A DNA stretch of 64,000 nucleotides. It comes from Elysia crispata (taxonomy: Eukaryota; Mollusca; Gastropoda; Plakobranchidae). The stretch covers positions 1-64,000 of the forward strand of contig JAWDGP010006444.1 of the NCBI GenBank assembly GCA_033675545.1. The letters run 5' to 3'. The position numbers and the translations under genes are program-made. Under the pieces are notes generated by a model that saw only the letters and a program-made list of their open reading frames with translations, was not told the origin of the DNA and made no database searches. Shown here one piece after another: positions 1 to 11,429 of this stretch (position 1 is its first letter; each line of letters opens with the position of its first letter).

Positions 1-189
1 ATTTTCCTATTTCATTGCAGGTCATGTCAAAGATGGATGCCAACTAGATAGTTTTATTTTTAAAAAAAAAAAAAAAAAAAAAAGCTTGCATGTTTTTCCC
101 CTTTCTGTTTCAATCACTTACTTTACCTTATGGTACTTTCATAGAATTATAAAAAGCAGTACGGACCTACATTTACTTCTCGCTGCTAT

Positions 190-1660
190 TTGGCAACTCA
201 AACAAAAAAAATGGACCTTTTCTTACCTTTTTTTGTTATATATATTTATTTATTGCTTTTATTTGAGATTAAATCAAAAAATATTTTTTTTTCTAACCCA
301 CCCCTCTCCTTTGAGATCACCAACTGGCTGACTGAAATCCAATCAGACATTGGCTTGATGGCTGCATCTGAGAGCTATTTTTCACACTTGGCTGTTACCA
401 CCAAGAAGAAATGTGCTGCTTTGCCTGCTGATGAGGTGGACACCTTCTTACGACAACATGTGGATTTTTCATTCATAACGCTCATGTTATCCCAAATAGG
501 TATCAACCGCAAGTCTTTCAACTGCTTGTTTGAACCCACCACAGTGAAAGCATATCTTAACAGTTATGGTGTCACAAATCAAGTTATTGTGGACTTAAAA
601 CAGTTTTGAATTGGTGAAGGACACTTATCTAACAACAAATTTGATGTTTTGAATGTTTTTAATGTTGTTGTCAAGAGTGTGCAGCAAGACAAAAGGGAAT
701 CACAAGTAACTTTAAATGAGAATGAGACAAATGAAGCTTCTTTGACTGAAATTCAAAGTAAATTAAAACTAACTGAGCAGGAACTGTCAAAGGCCAATGC
801 AAAAAAAAAGTTCATGTCACCAAAAAATTAAAGACCATGCCTATCAGTTGCAACAAAAAGATAAACAAATTAGTTCTTTGACGGAGAGTGAATCTATTCT
901 ACAATCTAAGCTCTGTAAAAAAAAAAAAAAAAAAAGAATTGAGCTACTCAAGCAAGAAAATAACAAATTACAAAGTGATGTTGCTAAACACGATTTTGAC
1001 AACTCTTGTAATAATCAAAAAACCTTTGATATATCTTTGAAAGAGGGAAACAAAAACGCTTATTCACAAGATGTCAGAAAAGCAGCTATTTCATTATAAT
1101 GCGATGCAGGTGTAGCAGCTGGAAATGTTAAAAAAGTTATTGACATTGTATCTCGTGATATTTTCCATCATTCTTTTTCTGAAAAAAAAAACTACCTTGT
1201 GGTCAGACTGCTTTAAACATGGTTGGTTCAGGTCAAGTTCTAAGTCATATGCAAACTGCAGAAGCTCTCCTTAACTCCTCTAATTGTACATTTGATCTGA
1301 TGGCACTCCTAGAGATCACAAAAAGGTTGTTGAAACTCAGTTATCTCTGGACTCAGGAGAAGTATTTTATCTTGGTTTTGAGCCAATAGCAAAAGAGGAT
1401 TCAAATACTTTACTTTATCTGTCTATCTCAGTTCTAAAAAAACTATCTGATTACTATCAACCTATGTCTTCTAACAAGTCTTCTGATGCTTTGTTTAAAG
1501 AAATAATGTCTAAAATCACTAGCACTATGACAGATAGAGCTTCAGTCATGAGATCTTTTGACAAGAAGATGCAAGATTATTTGCAGTTTGAACTTGGTAT
1601 TGATGTGCAACTTAATTTCCTCTATTGTAATGCACACTTCCTACAGGACTGAGGGGAGGC
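190..1660 (+). pseudogene. Family A coiled-coil transposon protein, degenerate copy
   Basis: Three shifting plus-strand frames carry one recognisable protein. An N-terminal part of unknown type (about 355-609) is followed by a Lys/Glu/Gln-rich coiled coil (about 700-1090). A short block with the motif AGVAAGNVKKVIDIV follows at about 1107-1155, then a C-terminal region with TPRDHKK (about 1305-1325), MTDRAS (about 1528-1545) and a YCNAHF motif (about 1624-1641). I remember this motif order from repetitive proteins of cnidarians and molluscs, but the family has no name I can give. Stops at 609 and 831, frame changes near 800 and a stop at 1099 show it is dead. A second copy of the coiled coil and the AGV block lies on the minus strand at the other end of the window. 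Confidence 0.55.
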
Positions 1661-1799
1661 AGTGCACCTCTAACTCGCTTGCCTTTTTATTGATGAATGA
1701 AAAGAAGGACGTGAAAGACCAGAAATCCGAGACACTAGACAGAACTCTGAAAAATAGCAACCGGTTCTGCATCGACACAAACCTTGGAGAAAGTAGGTA

Positions 1800-1965
1800 G
1801 AAACTCATTGGGGAGCGACATAACAGGGAGTCTTCAGAGGAGTGTTTCGGCCCTGAACTTCTGACACTCTAAGGGGGCCGGGCCACACCCAGGTCATGAC
1901 TCCCAGGTGTCTCCCTGTTATCTTTCTTTTTTCGCACAGCGCCAGGATTCGAACCCACACCAGTT
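1800..1965 (-). repeat. SINE-like repeat with a tRNA B-box
   Basis: Read on the minus strand, 1945-1955 is GGTTCGAATCC, a perfect RNA polymerase III B-box. Next to it, ATAACAGGGAG at 1820-1830 is the exact reverse complement of 1911-1921. The GC-rich sequence between differs from the AT-rich surroundings. No convincing A-box or full cloverleaf is visible, so this is not called a tRNA gene; a tRNA-derived SINE remnant is the best guess. Confidence 0.4.
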
Positions 1966-2755
1966 ACTAGTGACTGACATTCCCAAACAGTTTTGGGTGG
2001 AAGGCCAGCAGTATGCCACTGTCAATGACACTGCACTGCTGGCCACTTTATATTCAACTGGAAGATGAATATTTCACAACAGTTGTCGATGCTTTAGACT
2101 TGTTTAAGTATTGCTGTATCTTGTCTTTTGGTAATCGCACACCTGGATATTCCCGCCACCTGATAAAAAAATCAATTGTGTGTTCAACTATTTGATTCAC
2201 AGCTAAGGGATATGTGGGGCATGCCGTTGGATAATAGGAGGGCTACACAACATTTCATGACAGGAATTTGTGCCATTATTTATTGTTAGGTTGGCAGAGT
2301 CTTTACACACTCAACATTAATTTGAACTCACACCTTAGGAAAAGTTTCTGCGTCGTTACAAAATATTTACTTGGAAGAAAACACTGATAAAGACTCGTAT
2401 GCTATGAGACGGACGTTTCGGACTCTTGAGACGTCCCTCTAGGCAGGCTGAGGGAGTTGCCACAAGCAGTTCAGACAATACTAGAGCAAAATAAAAAGCC
2501 CCGACTACAGTGGCAAAAGTTTTGGCCAGGACACAGCTGAAAGGATGTTTGGTCATATTTCTGATTCTAACCCTGATGACCATCAACTTTAAATGCCTCC
2601 TAAGAAAAAAAAAAGGCCATGTCGATTAGAGTTGCAAGACATACTAACAGCTACCAGGATTTTGAGGAAACCACTTTAATTTCTGATGTAGTTTGGAGTA
2701 TTTTTCAAACTCTGTAAGAACCTTAGTTATTTACTCAATGTGATGTTTCTCCTCC
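1966..2755. other. Non-coding interval
   Basis: Short frames only, none resembling a protein family I recognise. Probably transposon flank or decayed repeat. Confidence 0.5.
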
Positions 2756-4670
2756 AGAGATGCAGGATAGACCCACGTCTTCAAGCCAAGCAGGCCCCAT
2801 GTCACGGCCACAACGAGGTCAAAGACGTTACAACAACCTAAATAATTCGACCTGCAATGTGGCTAAACTAAAAAGGAAATGGACGAGAGGAATACATCAC
2901 CTGGAAAGGAAAAACAGTTCAACGGAGGGAATTAAAAAGTGGATGTGGAGTAGGTTGTAGAAAGAAATGTAAAGGCAAAATAATTTAAAAGGAAAGTCTT
3001 AACATTTTTCATGGATTTTGGAAATTAGGGTGTCTTACCAGACAGCATGGTTTCCTGATTAATGGTATGGAAGAAGTGAAGAAGAAATGTTTCAAACATC
3101 ACATAGAAAAAGAATTTATTGATGTCACCTCTCTGTAGATAATAAACATGAAATTTGCAAAACTTTATTTTTACACATTTGACATAAGTGAGAAAATGGT
3201 ATTCTCTAAGCACAAAAAGAAAACAGATATTGCTATCAAAGAGGAAGAGAAAAGGGGTACAACTAAACGGCTCCACAATACAAGTTCTGGTGAAAAAGGA
3301 GTTAGAGAACACATTCATAGTTTTTCTCAAACAAAAAATCATTATTGTAGAAAAAAATCTCATCGCAATTACCTGAGTGCAGAACTAAAACTGGAGAAAC
3401 TTTCCAATCTTTATATAAATGATGAAAAAGAAAAAAGCCTCAACTATGTAAGGAAATCTTCTCATAAGAAATTTTTTTACACTGAGTTTAACTTGGGATT
3501 TTTGAAAAGATCAAAGAATAGATGTGACTTTTGCTCCATGTATGATAAACAAAGAAGAGATGAAAAAAGATTACAAAAAGCATCACAGAATGAAGTTTCA
3601 AGTGAGACATTTAAAAGGTTTGACAATATGTGTTAATTACCCCTAAAGGTCACTCCAAAGGTTTTTATCAGAAAGACCTTTTGTTTGAAGTTGTTGAAGT
3701 TTTTCTTTAGGGAAAAAAATAGAAAATTTGGTTTCAAATTAAATTTATTCATACAATCTGACTATATTTGATTTTCGAAAAGATTTGGGAGTTAACAACA
3801 TGAAACGAGCTCATCGCTAAACCTGGCTCGGATGAAATAGGCTCATGGTTGTTTGAATTTATAAAACGAAAAGCTGAATCAGGAGAAACTTCAATCTCCC
3901 TATATTCAGATCCTTGCGGTGGGCAAAACAGAAATAAATGAATTGACTCATTGTTGTGGTATTCACATGGAATGTATCAGTTGAACGAGATAAAGCAAAC
4001 ATTTTTCATATGCGAGCATGGTCAAAATGAGGCTGACGGAATACAGTCTAGAATTGAGCAAAGCTGTGCCCAGTTAGACATTTACACCACATTGCAATCA
4101 TGGGCAGGTTGCATTTGTGGCGCTCGAAGAGAGCCCCCCAGATTTAAAGTCAATGAGCTGGACCCAAAGATTACTTTGACTTGAAGAACATTTCTAAATT
4201 TGTCTATGATGAAGATGACTGGGTCAATTTAGATTTAAGTTCATGGGGATGCAAAAAAATTATTTTACCAGGGCCTAGTAAAATTCAACTGAAACCAGTT
4301 CATGATTCTTAACTGGAAATCGACAAAGACAAACTAAATGATTTAAAAAGTGTTTGTGATAAACCTTGGATCTCTTCTATTCACCATTCCTTGAATGTAC
4401 GCTTTGACGGGCATGGTCATCTGCCCCAGAATGTCCCGGACAGAACTAGGTGCAAGAACAAAATAATGCAGCAAGATATCATTCGTCTCAAAGATATCCG
4501 GAGTGCACCTTTGTCTGTTAGTCACCAGAAACTGTTAAAGTACCACACAAAATTACTAGAAGACTTCAATTCATCGTTCCAACAAAGGAGCTCATCACCC
4601 GGAGCCCTTTTCCACCAGAGGAACACCTTATATTTTGTAATCAAAATTATTTTGTTGAATTTTTTTTAAA
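2756..4670 (+). pseudogene. Family B (D-GQNKN, DUF7869-like) transposon protein, copy A
   Basis: This is a near full-length but broken protein. It starts with an Arg/Lys-rich N-terminal region (2760-2960) and a Cys pair followed by a hydrophobic stretch (2955-3060). The next open frame, 3148-3636, carries VREHIHSF, HYCRKK and CDFC-type motifs. After further breaks comes LYSDPCGGQNRNK at about 3898-3939, then a C-terminal part to about 4640. The D..C.GQNKN signature defines a family common in mollusc and cnidarian genomes; I recall Pfam DUF7869 for it, with an RNase H-like fold assumed. Stops at 3636 and 3939 and frame changes near 3140, 4190 and 4310 make it non-functional. Confidence 0.6.
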
Positions 4671-5050
4671 CTTTTATTTTATTAAGATTAAATTGATATT
4701 TTTTTTTTGTTTTTCGATTTTTTTCTTAGAGAAAAAATGTGTGCTGCGTTATAAAGGGTTAACATAGGACTTTACCGAGACCTCGGCTTGTTACCACAAA
4801 ACAGATTCACAAAAATGCTGAAAACATGAAATGAAGAAACATGTAAGATCTTCAAAGAAAAAAGGCTAAACAAAAATAAAAACATGGTACACTTACTCGA
4901 CCTGAGCACAGGACTTTATGAACCAAATAGCAAAATCACTGTGACTCCTTATTGCTGCTAGATAGCTTTAATTTTTATCAAATGGGTTTCAGACCCTACC
5001 GCTGCATATCTCAATATTTATTTGATTTTAAATACCACTAATAAAAACAT
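4671..5050. other. Non-coding AT-rich interval
   Basis: T-rich sequence between family B copy A and the MADF reading frame. Nothing recognisable. Confidence 0.5.
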
Positions 5051-5051
5051 A

Positions 5052-5400
5052 ATGGCATCCTGGTCAAAAGAAAGAATTATTGAATATCTTAAATTGTACA
5101 GAAAACAAGAATGTTTGTGGAACATTAAAAGTAAAGAATATAGCAATTGCTTTCTGCAAGAGAAATCTGATCAATTGGTACTGAATTTTGTTAGTGAATT
5201 CAACAAAACCTCTGACAAGGACACTAAAAAAATCAACCATTGCCTAAGTAGCTCTTAAAGATTCTTACTTAAGAAGGTAAAGAGTTCAAACTCTCAGGCT
5301 CAGGGGCAGATGAAGTATAAGAACCCAGCTGTGGTACAACGAGTATCTGCTTTTCTTGGAAGATCAAGAAGTCACAAGAACAGTGATCATAAAAGTTAGT
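5052..5400 (+). pseudogene. MADF-domain (Myb/SANT-like) protein fragment
   Basis: The frame starting at ATG 5052 begins MASWSKERIIEYLKLYR and continues with a CLWNIKSKEYSN block. The LYR..ECLW...S..Y spacing is characteristic of MADF DNA-binding domains. After a frame change near 5240, the plus strand continues with SYLRR, a LWYNEYLLFLEDQE block (about 5325-5365) and a short tail, as in the C-terminal half of MADF domains. MADF proteins bind DNA, and some are accessory proteins of transposons. Here the domain precedes a family B copy by about 270 bp, so it could be that element's second gene or an unrelated remnant. Confidence 0.6.
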
Positions 5401-5559
5401 ACCGTAAAGAGGAGAAAAAGGTAAAAAATCAACTTCACCCACCTCTGGCACTTTCTTGCGTTAAAGGCTTCTATATCATTTTCACTTTGATTCCCCAAAA
5501 GGCTGTCACGATCTGTAGCTTCTAAATATTTATTTAAAAATTTTTTTCACATGTCTGGT

Positions 5560-6660
5560 GTTCAGCTGTGAAGCACATTTGTCAATTTATGGAACAAACT
5601 TCTTCCATTCACTACAAATTTGAAGCCTGCCACAGACATTTGCTGATATTGTCAGCAATGGTCTGTCCAAATGCAAAGATGTGTTAATCTAACAAATTAT
5701 GAAAAGAAAAGCAAGGCAGCCAAGGAAATGCTGAGTCATCTTGAAGATGCTGCTAAAGAAAGATCATTGTATAACTTTGTTATACATGAGATAAAGCTTA
5801 ATCTTCCAGATGACTCACATTTAGGCCCTCATAAGGATTGCTCGTTCCAAGGTTAAGTTCACTATAGCTTTGATTTCCCATTTCATTGCTGCAATTATTT
5901 TTCTTTAGCATATGGCCTTGGTGAGACTGAAGTTCACTTATATACAGATAATCGCTGTGGCCAAAACAAAAATAATGCTAGGATTCAATATCTGCTTTGG
6001 AGGGTTTTGACAGGAAGGCATAAAATAATCACTTTATCTTTCTTCTTGGCCGGCCACACAAAATTTGCATGTGACTGGGGCTTCAGTCTCATCGAGTGTA
6101 AGTTTAGGAAGTCTGAAGTAAATTGTTTGCAAGACGTTGAGATTGTTGATGGCTCATAAACTGTCAACACTTCCCAATTATGTGCTGAGCAAGACGGGAC
6201 TTGCTTTGTACCTGTCTATGATTGGACTAGTTTTCTGAATGTTTACTGCAACAAATTGCCAAATATTTTAAGCTTTCACCATTTTTATTTTGAAGAAGGC
6301 TCTGGCTCAGTCAAGGTAAAAGAGTTGATCAGTTATGATGACCTCATTGATTGTCAAATTTTGAAACCAAATTTTTTATTTTTTTCTTAAAGAAAAACTT
6401 CAAAAACTTTAAACAAAAGGTCTTTCTGATACAAGAAAGTGGTATCTATACAAAGAGATCAGACAATTTGTTTCCCCACAACATCAAGATGATGTTGCTC
6501 CTCTGCCACCGATGTCAGAGCCAGAAGCTTCTTCTGTGGCACAGCAAGAATTAGATGAGCCCCCTGCAAAAATTTCAAAATTGGGGCCTGCAAGGGGATA
6601 AAGGAAAGAACAAATAGGAAGAAGAGGACAGGTTCAAAACAGAAAAAAAGGGAAGGGGCA
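5560..6660 (+). pseudogene. Family B transposon protein, copy B
   Basis: The open frame 5671-5856 reads into a region with VHLYTDNRCGQNKNN at 5929-5973 and then FFLAGHTKFACDWGF at about 6039-6083, the usual order for this family. After a TAA at about 6158 the frame continues through a YDWTSFLN block (about 6219-6240). A charged C-terminus is visible to about 6660 in another frame. It lacks the N-terminal Cys-rich part seen in copy A. The stops and the frameshift after 6370 make it a pseudogene. Confidence 0.6.
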
Positions 6661-6955
6661 CGGTAAAATAAACAAGTTAAACTGTTGTTTTTGAGTGCTG
6701 GCTTTCCATTTCATTCATTAACGTTCTTCTACTTCCTGTTGTATTGTCTTTATAATAATCAGTATCACGCCAATGGAATCATCTCATATTTTAAATGCCA
6801 TGCTTTGTACTTATGTCGCGGCTAGAAGAGGGGGATTGGGTGCATCTTGTTATGGTCCTTTAATTAATAATGTATGATTGTAAAATTGTAAATTGTAAAA
6901 TCATCAGCTGATGCTGTTCTTTCAAAATAAATTAAAAAAAAAAAAATGCATGTGT
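6661..6955. other. Non-coding interval
   Basis: AT-rich with an A-run at 6931-6944. No protein similarity seen. Confidence 0.4.
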
Positions 6956-6959
6956 CAAA

Positions 6960-7420
6960 ATTTTGACATTTGGACCCTTTCTGCATGGAAGGAGGAAAGC
7001 TGGCACAAGTCCCAGAAACGCTATACAATTACATGTATCCTCTGACAAATCTGGTCGGCGAAAATGCGTTTTGTGATTTAGACTTAAAAAAAAAACAAAC
7101 AAACAAGCACCGGCATGCATCGCTTTTCCACCACTCATCGCTGCACATGACTAAACACAACAATGTGACATCATGGCTTCAGACAAAGACAAGTGAGCTG
7201 ACAGCCTCTTGAATGAGTGCTGCCTGCGGACCTGCAAAGTTGCTTAGAAGCAAGCACAGATGCAGAGAGGAGGAGGTCATCAAAACGGTGAGGAGGCATC
7301 TGATCGAGAATGCTGTGGCGCAGCAAGGACTCAAGGTGAAGGCGGCTGCATCACGTATGAAACTAATCGATGATGTCCTAAGCCATGGTGGACCCTTTTA
7401 TTTTTTTCCAAGATAGGTTT
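6960..7420 (+). pseudogene. Family D C-terminal domain fragment, copy 1
   Basis: Frames 6970-7212 and 7213-7416 together resemble the region at 19290-20025. Both have a Leu-Thr start, a Lys-rich stretch, a KHNN..W block, a basic helix-rich segment, and then an MKLIDDVLSHGGP-like block matching MNAVLSQSG in the second copy. Function unknown. I recall similar C-termini in repetitive invertebrate proteins but cannot name the family. One stop at 7210 separates the two halves. Confidence 0.4.
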
Positions 7421-7804
7421 TTAGAAGCCCTATTCAGTTATTTTTTAGAGCAATAATGGCAGTCTTGGTTGCTATTTTGTGCTAAGAGGTAACATGGCTG
7501 CACATAAATCCACAACTATAACCTTTTCATGCTTTATAATTTTTTTTTATCTCTTGAAAATGCTACTCCAAGCACAGTGCCCAAGCATGAAATTTTTTAG
7601 AGTCCGAAAATCACTTAAAAATTCATAACTCATAATTAAAAAATTCATAGTTTCAAATTTTTTCACCTTAATTATTTGGAGAGCAGGGCTACATGTTTAT
7701 TTACTTTATAAGTGATTTCATTAACTTTCAAATTTTTCATCTGTGGTACCTACAGTTGCGTGATCATATAGAGATGCATATTTCCGTAAGTCATACTTGA
7801 TCAA
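7421..7804. other. Non-coding AT-rich interval
   Basis: Nothing recognisable between family D copy 1 and the N-RAG-TP-like fragment. Confidence 0.4.
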
Positions 7805-8010
7805 CATTTGTTAGAAAAACATTGCATCCCACACATAAAACAGTACAAGTTCAGACTGGGCTTGTTAGGAGAGCAACGGACTGAAAATAGCCACCAGATG
7901 ACCGCTGCCGTTGAACACAGAGCACATGGCACAAAAAAATCAATTGAAAAGACTGATGCACATTTTATCTGCACATGTTGTAAAGTGAATCCTTCTCTTT
8001 AATTTTCAAA
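7805..8010 (+). pseudogene. Family C (N-RAG-TP-like) C-terminal fragment
   Basis: The 64-residue frame from 7808 begins MLEKHCIPHIKQYKF and continues LGLLGEQRTENSHQM. It matches the ends of the larger family C copies (about 9846-9935 and 16930-17035). The GEQG.E..H block is conserved in this family and may contribute the last acidic residue of an RNase H-like core (inference). Only the last part of the protein is present. Confidence 0.6.
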
Positions 8011-8445
8011 TAACTAAATTTTCCACCAGTGGTAAAATCTATCTTTGATAAAAAGGTTTTTAATATATTTTGTTTCTTCATTATCTTATTTATTGTGTGA
8101 GGCTGGGTAACAATACATGTAACTGTTGTGTGTGACTCTGTGCAATATAAGTTATTTATTTGTTTTAAACTGCTGAAAGTTGACAGGCCATCAAGTTTGT
8201 AGAGCAAACCTGTTGTGCAAGAAATCGATATGACTCCAATTGGATTATAATGGATTAAAATGCTGTATAACTCAAAAGCCGAAGATGACTCCAATGATTT
8301 ATTTTGAAGAGAGCAAACTTTCACATTTCCCCTTCACTCTCGCAATTTAAAATGACTTATGTGTCTAAACACAGAAATAACAATTTAGACTCCAAGGCAC
8401 ACTGTGAAAAAAATACATAAGTTTGAAAGGGGAGGGGACTAATGC
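8011..8445. other. Non-coding interval
   Basis: AT-rich. No supported coding potential on either strand; the minus frames here lack any family signature. Confidence 0.4.
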
Positions 8446-8449
8446 TGTG

Positions 8450-10040
8450 AAGAGTACCAAGCTTATTTCTCCCAACACCTGAAAAGTCTGAGAGGGAGCT
8501 TTCGAAAGAAATAGTGTCAGACTTTGTAAAGGTGAAGAAAAGATTATTTGTTCAGGAGGAAATGAATGAATATGTGGTGCCATATGGTAGGGTGGCAGAT
8601 TTACCAAGATTTTTAGATAGATTGTTAGATTCAAATGATGAGCAGAATTTGTTAACTTGGCCTGAGGTGTTTATTCCTGAAGATGAAATTTGGATAAAAA
8701 TTGGTGGGGATCATGAGAAAAATTCGCTCAAATTCACTCTTCAAATTGCAAACACAGCCAAACCAAACGCACGTCATAACACTGTAGTGATAGCAATAAC
8801 AGCAGTTCGAGATACACATGATAACAATCATAAGATTTTTAGAGGGCGGGTTAGGTCATGACCTCAGTGCACTCCAGTCCCACTGTTGGAGAGACAAGAC
8901 CATCCAAGTCTTTCTCAATGGTGTCTATGAGTTTATGTGCAAGATGTATGGCCTCTCAGGCCCACAAGACACATATCCATGCCTGTGGTGCTTGATGCCA
9001 CAGCGAGACATGCACCAACCCAGTGATCAATGCCAGTCTAGATCATTGGAAACCTTGCTCGCTGACAATTCTGCCTTTCTTAGAGAAACAAGGGATAAAA
9101 GTTGAGAAGCCAAATTTCACAACGCTCTGCATGCACCACTTTTAGAAATAGATTTAGAAAGTGTGAGCCCTCCCCATCTCCACATATTACTAGGTGTTGT
9201 TTTAAAACATCATAAGCTGTTAGAGGATAGTGCACATAGGTTAGACGTGGAAATGGTGAAAATGTCGAGGTCCTTACACATTTTGGGAAAAGTGTTAAAC
9301 AATACTGAGCTCAGTGGTATCAATATAAAAAGTTGGAAAAAAAATTTCGATTTGAGGAGGGTTGTCTAGTATTTAGTGAAACAGAAAGTGAAATAGAAAA
9401 ACACTCACTAAACATACACAAGATAGAACGCATTCTTGATTTTCTATCCCACAGACCCCTCACTCCGAGAACAGGTCCAATTGCGACTGCATTAGACACA
9501 GTTCTTAACAAACATAGAATTACGCCACAAGCATATCACAGTAGATCATTCATAAGGAATCACTGTCACAAATATCTTCAACATAAAGTTTACACAGATC
9601 TCACGGAAACAATAGTAAGACAAATACAAGCTCTCACAAACAGTTGATTAATCATTGATAAAGCTGCAACTATTCAAGTGACATTTAACAACCTCAATAG
9701 TGCATTCAGCAAAGTACACAACTCTATATCTCGCACGAAACCAATACAACCAAGCTCAATACCAGAAATGCAAACCGCAATAGACAACTATATGCTTACA
9801 TACAGAAGAATGTTCCCACTCAAAAGTTATTCCAATGCAGCACATACTAGAGAAAGACAGCATCACACAAACAGCAATACAAGATAGGGCTGGGTCTGTT
9901 AAGGGAGCAGGGCACAGAAAACAGTCACCAGATGATTTCATCAATAGAAAAACATAGAGCACACGGAATCACAAACAATCTAAAGAAATTACACCACATA
10001 TTAACAACACATTTACTCCAGGTTCCACCTGCTCTTTGAT
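8450..10040 (+). pseudogene. Family C (N-RAG-TP-like) transposase, degenerate copy
   Basis: The frame at 8514-8861 contains EIWIKIGGDHEKNS, and the following frames give FLNGVYEFMCKMYGLSG (about 8911-8961), a PCLWC zinc-type pair (about 8975-8990), LHILLGVVLKHH (about 9178-9213), AYHSRSF, HILE and a GxGHRKQSPDD-like end. This is the order seen in the better copy at 14.4-17.1 kb, but the RAG1-like N-terminal zinc region is missing. The catalytic assignment (Asp in GGD, Asp in NGDYEF, Glu in GEQG) is inference from motif spacing; here the NGD Asp codon reads as Val. At least six frame breaks are present. Confidence 0.65.
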
Positions 10041-11145
10041 ACTAAACTGTGATACTATTTATAACATACTGTAAATAGACTGCCTTTCATGTATTCTTTC
10101 ACAATTGCACTTTTGTTTTCTTTAAGTGGGATACATGTTTATTCACAATTGTAATATTTATTTAAAGAATGGCGTTTATCGAGTTTTGTTCAAATTCCGT
10201 AATGAAAAATGATTTAACTGTACAGATTAAACTACCAACCACAAATTTTTTTTATTATGGCTCTGAAACTTTGTAAGGGACTACTATAACATGTTTTTAA
10301 CGTTATGTGCAAATTTCAAAAAGATTCTTGGGGCCAAATTTTTATTTTTAATTTTTAAAAATGTTAACTCATTTTACGAACAATGCAAATAATTAGCTTG
10401 ATTCCTGACCCATTAGCAAAAAAACTACTTTGACTATTGGTTTCCTTTTTTCTGTAAAAAAATCAAGTCTTTTTTCTGTTTTAAGTTTATTCTAACATTG
10501 AAAAAACTTTTTCAATTTAAGTTCTTGCGAGAGGAAAAGAAAAACAACAATTACGGGAATGCTGCATGCTCGCTCTCTGCGTGCAGGCTACCCACGCTGA
10601 CCGATGGTTGACCTCTTCTGACCTCGGCCAGCCGGTGCCAGCCTTCGCCAACTAAAGTTTCGCTCATGCACAATGTCTATTCAACAGAAGAAAAAATATT
10701 TAGAAACTTAGTGAACAGAACCTTTCATCAATAGAAAGTCAAGAGAATATTTTAAGTAACGACTTGTGGTTTACCAATCACTATCATAACAATTGATAGT
10801 GCAAGAAAATGATGAGTTTTTTGCAGATTTCCCTCTTAAAAGATAGGGGGTTTGTGAAAAAATAATTCACCAATAACCTTCCAATTTTTAATCTAGAGAA
10901 AAAGAAAAGCAATTATTGAGTCGTTAAAATTAGTAAGTTGGAAGAAAAGGCAGAAAATGTGTGCAGCTGTTGGGCTAGGGCTAGGCATAAAAATGAATAA
11001 AAAAAATTTTGTTCAGTCATGAAAATTTAACTACTACATGCGCTCAACACAGAAAGCAAAAAAAAAAGAATGTTAATATAAGAATAAGATTTTCTGGTGA
11101 GATGGGAGAAAGGAAAGAACGAGGGGCCTTTATTCACAATTTTCT
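10041..11145. other. Non-coding interval with one GC-rich patch
   Basis: The start resembles the 3' flank of the family C element (a TGGCGTTTAT block at about 10169 also occurs near 17239). A GC-rich patch at 10560-10670 stands out and could be an element end. No gene seen. Confidence 0.4.
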
Positions 11146-11149
11146 GAAA

Positions 11150-11365
11150 AAACGTTTCTAGGCTCAAGCTCTTTGGTTGTTTTATATGTTGAAGATCTTT
11201 GTAACTTCACCAAAGACCATTTAGATAGATACCTAGTAGCAGATTTTTTTACATGGCACTCTGGGCATATCCCTGAAAATGAAGTATGGCTAAAAGAAGG
11301 TGGGGATTGTGGCAGAAAGCCATTCAAATTAGACGAAGAAAGACAGACATGACTTAGTAGTTTTG
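11150..11365 (+). pseudogene. Family C N-RAG-TP-like internal fragment, divergent
   Basis: Translation over about 11157-11350 includes a block ending ENEVWLKEGGDCGRKPFKL. It aligns with DEIWIKIGGDHEKNSLKF of the 8.5-kb copy, including the GGD motif. The fragment stops where a family B copy begins, which suggests deletion or insertion at the junction. Confidence 0.5.
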
Positions 11366-11429
11366 TGTAAATTATCAGCTGGCATGCACATAACAGAAAG
11401 GACCCAAAGATTAAGAAAAAAAAAAGAAA

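Noticed and set aside
3025..3363. Minus-strand 112-codon frame
   Set aside because: Antisense to the family B copy A coding region, which has clear motifs on the plus strand.
10660..10680. CACAATG, like a Transib/RAG terminus, near the end of a family C copy
   Set aside because: Orientation is wrong for a right end and no matching left end was found.
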